The notes beneath the pieces were generated by a model that saw nothing but the letters and a program-made list of their open reading frames with translations, was not told the DNA's origin and did no database searches. Below, piece after piece: positions 24,975 to 32,199 of a stretch of 38,275 nt of DNA; the stretch's first letter is position 1, and the number at the start of each line of letters is the position of its first letter. The DNA is from Phycisphaerae bacterium (lineage in GTDB: Bacteria > Planctomycetota > Phycisphaerae > Sedimentisphaerales > Anaerobacaceae): positions 1 to 38,275 of the forward strand of contig JAPLMX010000118.1 of NCBI GenBank assembly GCA_026386805.1, written 5' to 3'. The position numbers and the translations under genes are program-made.

Positions 24975-25781
24975 ATGAGAAAGCTTATTCGAGCGATTCT
25001 GTTCCTCATCATCGTGCTGATCGTTTTGGCCGTCATCGCTGTCGTTGGCGTGATTCTCTTCGCTGACAAGGCGGTGAAGATGGCCGTGGAGACGGCCGGG
25101 ACCAAGACGCTGAACGTGAATGTGACGGTCGGCAAGGCGAGCGCTTCGCTGCTGACCGGGGCCGTCGGCTTGCAGGACATTGTCGTCGCCAACCCGGCGG
25201 GCTACCAGGGGGCGGCGCTCTTGAAGCTCCAGCAGGTGGGCATCAAGGCCGACACCAAGTCTCTGCTGAGCAATGAGATGCTCATCAAGGATATGAAGCT
25301 GGACAACATGCAGGTGTTCGTCGAGCAAAAAGGCCTCCAGAACAACCTCTACCAAGTCATCAAGCCCCTGCGCGAGCCGCATGAGCCTACGGGCAAAGGC
25401 TTGGTCATCGACAACCTCGAAATCGCCAATATCACAGTCCATGTTAGCCTCCCGGCGATCCCGGGCCAAGCCCAGTCCATGGACCTGAAGCTCACCTCCA
25501 TCAAAATGGGCGACTTGGGACGAAGCGAGAAGATGGACACTGCCGTGCTGATCGGCAAGATTCTCTTGGCTGTGGCCCAGGGCGTTGCGGAGCAGGGCGG
25601 CGGCATCCTGCCCAAGGAAACGGTCGGCGGATTGGGCTCGGTCCTGGACAAGGCCGTCGACATCGGCAAGACCATCCTTGCCCCCGGTGGCAGAACCCCC
25701 GACGGCCAGCAAAAGGACAGCCTCGGCAAGACCGTCACCGACGGCATCAAGGACCTCCTCGGCGGAAAGAAGAAACAATAG
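24975..25781 (+). CDS. AsmA-like membrane-anchored protein
   Basis: A single N-terminal membrane helix (LFLIIVLIVLAVIAVVGVIL) is followed by an extracytoplasmic region whose opening (KTLNVNVTVGKASASLLTGAVGLQDIVVANPAGY) resembles AsmA/DUF748 proteins, which span or act near the outer membrane in lipid transport. The C-terminus has conserved glycine-rich helices and a lysine-rich tail (LLGGKKKQ). At 268 residues it is much shorter than typical AsmA members, so it may be a one-module form. A GAGGCG ribosome site precedes ATG 24975. It stands alone between murA and a convergent gene. Confidence 0.6.
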   Translation: MRKLIRAILFLIIVLIVLAVIAVVGVILFADKAVKMAVETAGTKTLNVNVTVGKASASLLTGAVGLQDIVVANPAGYQGAALLKLQQVGIKADTKSLLSNEMLIKDMKLDNMQVFVEQKGLQNNLYQVIKPLREPHEPTGKGLVIDNLEIANITVHVSLPAIPGQAQSMDLKLTSIKMGDLGRSEKMDTAVLIGKILLAVAQGVAEQGGGILPKETVGGLGSVLDKAVDIGKTILAPGGRTPDGQQKDSLGKTVTDGIKDLLGGKKKQ

Positions 25782-25783
25782 TT

Positions 25784-25844
25784 CTTGTAGGGCGAGCGGG
25801 GACGCACGACCTACGAAGAAACGCCTTACGCCGTCACTACAAGC
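25784..25844. repeat. Degenerate REP-like inverted repeat
   Basis: CTTGTAG (25784-25790) and CTACAAG (25838-25844) are perfect inverses, and an inner GTAGG/CCTAC pair lies at 25787-25816. It sits between converging genes and may act as a terminator. The match to other GTAG elements here is weak. Confidence 0.35.
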
Positions 25845-25883
25845 GAGCCGCCCGCCGGCGGAAGAACGTGTGCAGGGCACACC

Positions 25884-26843
25884 CTACGCGCGCCAGGGGC
25901 GTTGGCGAGTTACGGTGCCGTTGAGGATTTGCTTGGCGATGATCGTGTCCTCGCGGACCTGGAAATCGAACATGCCGGCGCAGACGAAGTCGGCGCCGTT
26001 CTCGTAGGCGTAGCGGAAGCCCTCTTGCGGGTGGATCGCGCCGGCGGCCATGACTTTGTAGGCGATCCAGGGCTTATTGACCGTCTTCATGAATTCGGCC
26101 GTCTGTTCCGGTGTGCGTGACCAGACGTTGTCGTTCTCCGGCTGGCGGTCGGCCGACCAGTACGTGTGCTTGTGCAGGGTCTTCATGTAGAAGTCCGGAT
26201 TGACGCCGGCCTTCTCGCAGGCGACGGGGACCTCCACCTTGTGGCCGGCGACGCCCGCGACGATGTGCTGATCCTTGATGAACTGCACGGCCTTGGCGAG
26301 CAGGTCCACCTTGCCCTCGGCCACGAAGCTGTCGGAAACCCCACCGTGGATGAAGGCGCCGACCGCCCCATGATCGACGGCCCGCTTGAGATCGCTCATA
26401 TCGTCCGGCGTGATCTGGACTTGGGCGATCCACTGGAGCTTGCCGCCGCGCTCGTTCCAGTACTTGGTGACGAGGCCAATGACGTGCTCGTCCAGCCGCA
26501 GGATCGCCGTGTTGATGCCGCACTGCTCGCACAACTCCCACGTCGCGAAGACCTTCTCGTCGGTGAAGTACTGGCGCAGCAGCCCGGAGACGTAGATCAG
26601 GTCGCGGCTGTGCGCGAACCCGCTGGTAAGGTTGCCGCCGACGATCAGCCGCGTCACGTTCAGAGTGCCGATTTTGCCCATGGGCAGATCCCCCGCCGAG
26701 CCGGCGGGACCAGCCGATACCGGTTTCGTTGGCGATTCTTGGGCCAGGAGCGCCTTCTCCTCCAGGCTCAACGCCAACGCTCCGGCGGCGGAACCCGCCA
26801 ACGACTTCTTGAGGAAATCCCGACGATCCAGCTTGTTCGACAT
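25884..26843 (-). CDS. Tat-exported aldo/keto reductase-like TIM-barrel protein
   Basis: The N-terminus MSNKLDRRDFLKKSLAGSAA carries a twin-arginine signal (R-R-D-F-L-K-K), so the folded protein is exported by Tat. The mature part begins with a barrel strand (NVTRLIVGGNL) and continues with alternating strands and helices, including AILRLDEHVIGLVTKY, AVGAFIHGGVSDSF, VAGVAGHKVEVPV and YKVMAAGAIHP. The family is annotated as oxidoreductase/AKR-like in Planctomycetota, but I see no clear catalytic tetrad. An AGGTG ribosome site supports 26843; 48 upstream codons are unlikely to be translated. It is divergent from the symporter gene. Confidence 0.75.
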   Translation of the reverse strand: MSNKLDRRDFLKKSLAGSAAGALALSLEEKALLAQESPTKPVSAGPAGSAGDLPMGKIGTLNVTRLIVGGNLTSGFAHSRDLIYVSGLLRQYFTDEKVFATWELCEQCGINTAILRLDEHVIGLVTKYWNERGGKLQWIAQVQITPDDMSDLKRAVDHGAVGAFIHGGVSDSFVAEGKVDLLAKAVQFIKDQHIVAGVAGHKVEVPVACEKAGVNPDFYMKTLHKHTYWSADRQPENDNVWSRTPEQTAEFMKTVNKPWIAYKVMAAGAIHPQEGFRYAYENGADFVCAGMFDFQVREDTIIAKQILNGTVTRQRPWRA

Positions 26844-27066
26844 GCAACACCTCGAATTCGATGAACGCGGTGAAACGTGGCTGATAATCCACCTACACGC
26901 ATGATTATAGGATAATAGGTGCCAAGCTGTCCAGAGGTTTTGCCCTGCTGCCGCGCCGGCTGGCCGTTGACAGAAGCGGGGCAGCACCCTACACTTGGTC
27001 CGCCGTTATCCGGCCGCGGGTCCAACTCTCATGATGCCTGGGCGACTCCTGTGAAAGGGATTTGGG

Positions 27067-28953
27067 ATGACTGACTGCGGGGCTACGCTCGCAATGACAC
27101 CATCGGTTCTCGGCGCCGGCAGCGTCGCCATCGGCGGCATCGACCTTGCCGTCATCGCGGTGTATTTCGCTGCGATCATGGGGTTGGGCGTCTGGGCGGG
27201 GTTGCGGCGCCGGGGGGCGACGGAGAGTTCCGGATACTTCCTGGCTGGCGGCACGCTCACGTGGCCCTTGATCGGCATGGCCCTGTTCTCGACGAATATC
27301 TCGACCATCCACCTGGTCAGCCAGGCCCAGGAAGGCTACGTGAACGGCTTGGCCTACGGCAACTTCGAGTGGATGGCCCCGTTTCTGCTGATTACCCTGT
27401 CCCTGTTCTTTGCCCCGTTCTACTTTCGGTCGAGGGTCGCGACGCTGCCGGACTTCCTGGAGCAGCGATACAGCCGGGGTTGCCGGGACTGGCTGGCGGC
27501 GATGTCCATCGTCTCGGCTATCGTGATCCACATCGGTTTCACCCTCTACACCGGGGCCGTGGTGCTCGAAGAGATGTTCGGGATCGACAAGATGACGAGC
27601 ATCGTCGGCGCTTCGATCGTCACGGGCATCTACACCATTATCGGCGGCCTGCTCGCCGTCGTGCTGACGGAGTCGTTGCAGACCGTCATTCTGCTGGCGG
27701 GCGCGATTCTGATCACCTCCATCGCGTTCGTCAAAGCCGGCGGCTGGCCGGGCGTCACGGCCCACGTCGAGCCGGTGAAACTGACGATCCTGCGGTCGGC
27801 GAGCGATCCGGCCAATCTGCCGTGGTATTCGGTATTCCTGGGTTATCCCGTGATTGGGCTGTGGTACTGGTGTGCGGATCAGACCATCGTGCAACGGGTG
27901 CTGGGGGCCAAGGACGTCAATCATGCCCGCGTCGGCCCGCTCTTCGCCGGGTTCATCAAAATCCTGCCCGTTCTGATCTTCGTCTTTCCGGGGACAATCT
28001 GCCTGGCCTTGCTCCACCAGGGCAAAATGACCGCTCTGCCCGCCCTGCGGGTCTCTCAGCCGGCGGCGACCCTACCCCCGATGTCCGATGTTGAGCGGCG
28101 GGTCTATCAGGCGGTGTGCGACTACCAGGGCCAGGACCAGGCCGTGCGTGCGGACTACGTCGTGGCCCAGACCGGCTTGGACAAACAGGAAGTGGACCGA
28201 GCCATGACGGGCCTTGTCAGTAAGGGGACGCTGAAGCCGAAGTCCGACGCCGTATACGCTCACATGATCCTGGAGCTGCTCCCGCCGGGCCTGCGGGGCG
28301 TACTGGCGGCGGCCCTGCTCGCAGCTTTGATGAGCACCGTTTCCGGAGCCCTGAACTCCATCGCCACGCTTTTTAGCTATGACCTCTATCGGCGTTGGCG
28401 CCCGGACACGCCGGACCACAAGCTGGTAGTCATCGGCCGGCTCGCCACGTTCGTAGCGATGGTCATTGCGATTCTCTGGTCGCCTCTGGTCGGCCACTAT
28501 CAGAGCATCTACCAGGGCGTGAACACGATCATTTCCTATCTGGCCCCGCCGATCACAACGGTCTTCCTTTGGGGCATCTTCTGGCGCCGGGCCTCCAGTC
28601 GGGCCGCCCTGACGACCCTGGTTGTTGGATCGGTTCTCGGCGTTGCTGTGTTCCTGCTCGACTGGTACAAAGAGTACACGGGCTGGAATCTGCAATTCAT
28701 GATGGCGGCCTTCTACCTGTTCGCGATCTGCTCGGCCGTGCTCGTGACAACGTCGCTGATCTGGCCGCACCGGCACACGCTCCAGAGCGAACGGCTGGTC
28801 TGGGGAAACCCACTGGAGGCCCTTCACGAGGCAGGTTGGACGGGCCTTCTCAACTATAAGTTTCTGGCCGGCCTGTTGTTCGCGATCATGATCCTGTTGT
28901 ACGTGGTCTTCGCCACGGAGGCGACGCAACGGTTCTTTGGCTTGATAAGGTAG
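27067..28953 (+). CDS. Sodium:solute symporter (SSS family) with inserted winged-helix-like segment
   Basis: The 628-residue protein has about 13 or more membrane segments and SSS motifs: GYFLAGGTLTWPLIGMALFS, GLWYWCADQTIVQRVLGAK (the conserved W-x-x-D-Q-x-x-x-Q-R), and LLPPGLRGVLAAALLAALMS. These transporters use sodium to take up sugars and other solutes. Between LLHQGK and AYAHM-like YAHMILELLPPG lies a soluble stretch of about 70 residues (VERRVYQAVCDYQGQDQAV ... DKQEVDRAMTGLVSKGTL) that reads like a winged helix. The first codons overlap a dispersed repeat; ATG 27094 is an alternative start. It heads a gene set with two mutarotases, suggesting L-fucose/L-rhamnose uptake. Confidence 0.88.
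   Translation: MTDCGATLAMTPSVLGAGSVAIGGIDLAVIAVYFAAIMGLGVWAGLRRRGATESSGYFLAGGTLTWPLIGMALFSTNISTIHLVSQAQEGYVNGLAYGNFEWMAPFLLITLSLFFAPFYFRSRVATLPDFLEQRYSRGCRDWLAAMSIVSAIVIHIGFTLYTGAVVLEEMFGIDKMTSIVGASIVTGIYTIIGGLLAVVLTESLQTVILLAGAILITSIAFVKAGGWPGVTAHVEPVKLTILRSASDPANLPWYSVFLGYPVIGLWYWCADQTIVQRVLGAKDVNHARVGPLFAGFIKILPVLIFVFPGTICLALLHQGKMTALPALRVSQPAATLPPMSDVERRVYQAVCDYQGQDQAVRADYVVAQTGLDKQEVDRAMTGLVSKGTLKPKSDAVYAHMILELLPPGLRGVLAAALLAALMSTVSGALNSIATLFSYDLYRRWRPDTPDHKLVVIGRLATFVAMVIAILWSPLVGHYQSIYQGVNTIISYLAPPITTVFLWGIFWRRASSRAALTTLVVGSVLGVAVFLLDWYKEYTGWNLQFMMAAFYLFAICSAVLVTTSLIWPHRHTLQSERLVWGNPLEALHEAGWTGLLNYKFLAGLLFAIMILLYVVFATEATQRFFGLIR
27081..27099 (-). repeat. Half of a TGTCATTGCGAGCGTAGCC dispersed repeat
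   Basis: On the minus strand the sequence is TGTCATTGCGAGCGTAGCC, related to 21920..21956. It overlaps the proposed first codons of the symporter gene, which makes the true start uncertain. Confidence 0.6.
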
Positions 28954-29022
28954 GGTGGGTTCTTAACCCACGCGTTTTTCGACCGATGCGCGCGTGACGC
29001 GTGGGTTGAGAACCCACCCTAC
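28950..29022. repeat. REPIN-like inverted pair, GTAGGGTGGGTT type
   Basis: The left arm GTAGGGTGGGTTCTTAACCC and the right arm, read inverted, GTAGGGTGGGTTCTCAACCC, are nearly identical and each is internally palindromic. It is the same design as 21070..21149. The TAG of the first GTAG is the symporter's stop codon. Confidence 0.82.
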
Positions 29023-29039
29023 GAGAAGGAGGCTCTCGG

Positions 29040-29867
29040 ATGTCTGAGAAGAGAATGGGCGTGGCGGTTTTGTCACTGGTTGCTAGTCTGGTTCTCCTTT
29101 CGGGTTGTGCGACCCAGAAGGTCCAGCGGCACGGCGCGGTCATCGCCATCCCCAAGGAGAACATTGCCGAGTACAAGCAGCTTCACGCGGCCCCCCGGCC
29201 CGACCCGTTCACGATGGTCCTCAGGACCCGGTTTCCCAATGTACGCGAGGTCAGGACGCTCGACGATACCAAGGTCCACAATTACTCGATCTACCTTGGC
29301 GAAGTCGCCCCGGATGAGCACTACCTTTTCGCCTACTATGAATACACCGACAAGGGCAAGGACGTCGACACCGACATGGCCGCAATGAAGGAGGACAAGA
29401 CCACGCCACAGTGGTGGCGGCGCATGGACCTCCCGCGAAGACTATCGCCCGCGCACAAAGGCAACCAGCGCTGGGCCCCGTGGCAGGAGGTCTTCCATCA
29501 CGATGGCCCCGCGTACAAACCAAGCCAAATCACGTCCCGTCACGGCTCGATCATCGGCATCTCCGAAAAGAGCATCCTCGCCTACACCCAGCTTCACGCG
29601 GCGGTCTGGCCCGGTGTCCTGGCGGCGATCGACAAGGCCAACATCCGCAACTACTCGATCTATCTGGGCCAGATCAAGCCGGGCGAGTATCTGCTTTTCA
29701 GCTACTTCGAATACGTCGGCGACGACTTCGAGCGCGACATGGCGAGCATGGCCGATGAAGTGACCAAAGTCTGGTGGACCTACACCGACCCGCTCCAGAC
29801 GCGCCTGCCCGGCACACCCGAAGGCCAGCAATGGAAGACGATGGAACAGGTATTCCACACGAACTAA
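29040..29867 (+). CDS. Lipoprotein with two L-rhamnose mutarotase domains
   Basis: A lipobox LLSGC near residue 23 follows a hydrophobic signal, so the protein is exported and lipid-anchored. Two RhaM-like domains follow: about 32-150 (AEYKQLHAAPRPD, NYSIYLGEV, YYEYTDKGKDVDTDMAAM, PQWW) and 165-275 (LAYTQLHAAVWPG, NYSIYLGQI, YFEYVGDDFERDMASM, KVWWTYTDPLQ). RhaM interconverts alpha and beta L-rhamnose and is normally a single-domain cytoplasmic protein. The second copy keeps the Y-x-x-x-H...W-P motif; the first has R for W. An AAGGAGG site precedes the ATG. It lies between the symporter and fucU. Confidence 0.85.
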   Translation: MSEKRMGVAVLSLVASLVLLSGCATQKVQRHGAVIAIPKENIAEYKQLHAAPRPDPFTMVLRTRFPNVREVRTLDDTKVHNYSIYLGEVAPDEHYLFAYYEYTDKGKDVDTDMAAMKEDKTTPQWWRRMDLPRRLSPAHKGNQRWAPWQEVFHHDGPAYKPSQITSRHGSIIGISEKSILAYTQLHAAVWPGVLAAIDKANIRNYSIYLGQIKPGEYLLFSYFEYVGDDFERDMASMADEVTKVWWTYTDPLQTRLPGTPEGQQWKTMEQVFHTN

Positions 29868-29893
29868 GCGATTCTGCGAAAGGACACTGAGCT

Positions 29894-30319
29894 ATGCTGA
29901 AGAACATCCCCCCAATCATTGCGCCGGAGCTGATGAAGATCCTGATGGAAATGGGCCACGGCGATGAAATCGTCCTGGCTGACGGTAACTTCCCGGCGGC
30001 CTCCGTCGCCCAGCGACTGGTCCGCTGCGACGGCCACGGCGTGCCGGAGTTGCTGGAGGCAATCCTGACGCTCTTGCCGCTGGACATCTACGTGGATCGT
30101 CCGGTGGGGTTGATGAGCGTCGTCCCCGGCGACAAGACCAAGCCCACGATCTGGGAGCAGTACCGCGCGATCGTCAAAGCCAGCGGCGCGAAGTTCTCCG
30201 ACTTCGAGTTCATCGAACGCTTCGCGTTCTACGAGCGGGCGAAGAAGGCCTACGCGGTGGTCGCCACCAGCGAGAAGGCCCTTTACGCCAACATCATCCT
30301 GAAGAAGGGCGTGCTATAG
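29894..30319 (+). CDS. fucU: L-fucose mutarotase (RbsD/FucU family)
   Basis: The 141-residue cytoplasmic protein starts MLKNIPPIIAPELMKILMEM with G-H-G-D-E-I-V-L-A-D-G-N-F-P, the family signature holding the His and Asp. It ends with ERFAFYERAKKAYAVVATSE and ALYANIILKKGVL. FucU and RbsD interconvert sugar anomers before catabolism; the length and the FYERAKKAYAVVATGE-like C-terminus favour fucose over ribose. It follows the two-domain mutarotase by 26 bases and has an AAAGGA ribosome site. The set appears to form an uptake and first-step unit for deoxyhexoses. The catabolic enzymes themselves are not in the window. Confidence 0.9.
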   Translation: MLKNIPPIIAPELMKILMEMGHGDEIVLADGNFPAASVAQRLVRCDGHGVPELLEAILTLLPLDIYVDRPVGLMSVVPGDKTKPTIWEQYRAIVKASGAKFSDFEFIERFAFYERAKKAYAVVATSEKALYANIILKKGVL

Positions 30320-30461
30320 AACCTGTCGCACACAGACGATGGACGATCACCCGCTCGACGGCAGGGCAGAACCATTTGTATCCATCGTTGTGCCACTTGG
30401 TGACGCCGAACGCACAGAATGAAGTGCACGGCGCGATAATAGCGTCGCGCGTGACAGCGTG

Positions 30462-31124
30462 TTAGCTTTCCTTCTTGTTCGCCCAGTACTCCTTGACCTT
30501 CTTGAAATGCTCGATTCGACCGTTGATCTTGTTGATTTCGTGTGGGTAGAACTCGAAGAGCAGGTCGCACAGCTCCAACATCCATTTTTTGCGGGAGTAT
30601 CCCGCGAGGACTTCAATGACGTCTGAATTTGCGATCTGGATCTGCCCCCATCCCAGCGCCCCCAGAGTGAGACACTTCCAAGACAAGAATTCGATGGGAA
30701 CGAAATGGACGTCCTCCACCGTCACTTTGGTGCCGCTGATGCGGTAGCTCACCGTGAGAACCACGAAGCAATTCATGTCATCTTCATAAAAACGGGCGAG
30801 ACGTTCCACGGAAGTCAGGTTGGGCATGTGAAAACCTACTTCTTTCCTGTGTGTCTTGACGTCCACGACATAGTAGATGTCATCCATGTCCTTAAAGGCC
30901 AAGTCCGCCATTGCCCGGCGAGCAAAGTCGGCGGAATACTCCTTGCATGCCTGGCCAAGTAACGTCGGGAAGTTGTCCGCCAGTATCTCCTGAATTGCGT
31001 CTCCTGTTGCTCTTGTGCTCGACGCCGTTCGCGCACTCATGAAGTCCGGCTGCGAATTCAGAAGATTCCTGATCTCCTTCTCAATCCGGCGGTATTCGTC
31101 ATCGTAGAACAGCTTACTTCTCAT
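30462..31124 (-). CDS. Type II restriction endonuclease
   Basis: The 220-residue protein has a plausible PD-(D/E)xK site: D74 in AMADLAFKD and D88-V-K90 in YYVVDVKTHR, with a 13-residue spacing. This metal-dependent nuclease core is the commonest fold of type II enzymes. Its start overlaps the end of the methyltransferase gene by 11 bases, the typical arrangement of a coupled restriction-modification pair. No recognition site can be read from sequence. The pair is somewhat less GC-rich than its surroundings (one counted line 48 percent), consistent with transfer. The frame is intact. Confidence 0.8.
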   Translation of the reverse strand: MRSKLFYDDEYRRIEKEIRNLLNSQPDFMSARTASSTRATGDAIQEILADNFPTLLGQACKEYSADFARRAMADLAFKDMDDIYYVVDVKTHRKEVGFHMPNLTSVERLARFYEDDMNCFVVLTVSYRISGTKVTVEDVHFVPIEFLSWKCLTLGALGWGQIQIANSDVIEVLAGYSRKKWMLELCDLLFEFYPHEINKINGRIEHFKKVKEYWANKKES

Positions 31125-32151
31125 GTGTGCTCGCTCCCTCGCCCAAACAAAAGGTCATTTGATGATTGCTCGCCTTGCCATTGCGTGAGGTCCCGTTCTG
31201 ATATGCGAGGGTATTCCGCTCCCAAAACACGCCGTCTGAATACCCTTGTATCGTTTGGTCAACCTCCGCCATTTCGAGCCTTTTCTCCGCCAAGCAACAG
31301 TATTGGACATCCGTCTCCACGCCACAATAGTGCCGCCCCAGCTTCTTGGCGACCACGGACGTCGTCCCGCAGCCCAGGAATGGATCGAACACGAAGTCAC
31401 CCTCCCGCGAACTGGCCAGGAGGACTTTCGCGAGCAGTTTTTCCGGCTTTTGGGTAGGGTGATCCGTGTTTTCCGGCATGGACCAAAACGGAACCGTCAG
31501 GTCCGTCCAGACGTTGGAGGGAGAGGTGAGTCTAAACTCGCCATTCTCGGTCTGTTCCCAGTCCTTCGGGTTGCCGTTGGCGTCTCGGTACGGGGCGATG
31601 ACCCGCCGCTTCAGTCTCACGGCGTCGGCGTTGAAGTAGAAGTGCTTTGACATCGTGCAGAACCAGATGTCCTCAGAACAATTCTTCCAGTTGGACTTCG
31701 CCCCCCGGCCTTTCTCTCTCTCCCAAGTGATCCGATTCTGAATGACCAGGTGTTCTTCCGCTATGGCCTGAATCACTCCCGATGACCGCCAATCGCCGCA
31801 GATATAGATTGACGCGGTAGGCTTGAGAACTCGCAAGAAAGGGGAGAACCACGAGGAAAACCAGGATGTGTATTCCTCGGCGTTCATCTCTTTGAAAGAC
31901 GCCGCGCCGAAGTTCTTGGTGAGATTGTAGGGCGGGTCAACGAATAGAAGGTCAACAAACCGGAGCGGCAAATAGTCCAGCACTTGGAAGAGGTCCTGGT
32001 TCACCGTCTTGTCTTCGAGTTCCGTTGCGGACACGGGTTGGGTCAACTGGAGAAGCTTTTGGGCAAATCTGTCCCGTTCTCCGTCTGCCAGCGTTATCGT
32101 CCGGTTCCTGGGAGCCCGCTCTTTGTTCTGTGCAGTGCGTATCATTTCCAT
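31114..32151 (-). CDS. DNA methyltransferase (beta-class, N4-cytosine/N6-adenine)
   Basis: The catalytic motif IV DPPYNL is near residue 72 and the SAM-binding motif I FDPFLGCGTTSVVAKKLGR is near the C-terminus. This order is the beta class of amino-methyltransferases. The TRD-like stretch between them includes ITWEREKGRGAKSNWKN and SEDIWFCTMSKHF. DHPTQKPEKLL is the conserved motif X region that precedes motif I in this class. DPPY is compatible with N6-adenine or N4-cytosine methylation. It protects host DNA from the overlapping downstream endonuclease. ATG 32151 or 32145 may start it. It begins 49 bases after the esterase gene stop. Confidence 0.88.
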   Translation of the reverse strand: MEMIRTAQNKERAPRNRTITLADGERDRFAQKLLQLTQPVSATELEDKTVNQDLFQVLDYLPLRFVDLLFVDPPYNLTKNFGAASFKEMNAEEYTSWFSSWFSPFLRVLKPTASIYICGDWRSSGVIQAIAEEHLVIQNRITWEREKGRGAKSNWKNCSEDIWFCTMSKHFYFNADAVRLKRRVIAPYRDANGNPKDWEQTENGEFRLTSPSNVWTDLTVPFWSMPENTDHPTQKPEKLLAKVLLASSREGDFVFDPFLGCGTTSVVAKKLGRHYCGVETDVQYCCLAEKRLEMAEVDQTIQGYSDGVFWERNTLAYQNGTSRNGKASNHQMTFCLGEGASTHEK

Positions 32152-32199
32152 CAACGGGCATTGTATGACATCTCCGAGACAATTTCCATGTTCTTCAAG

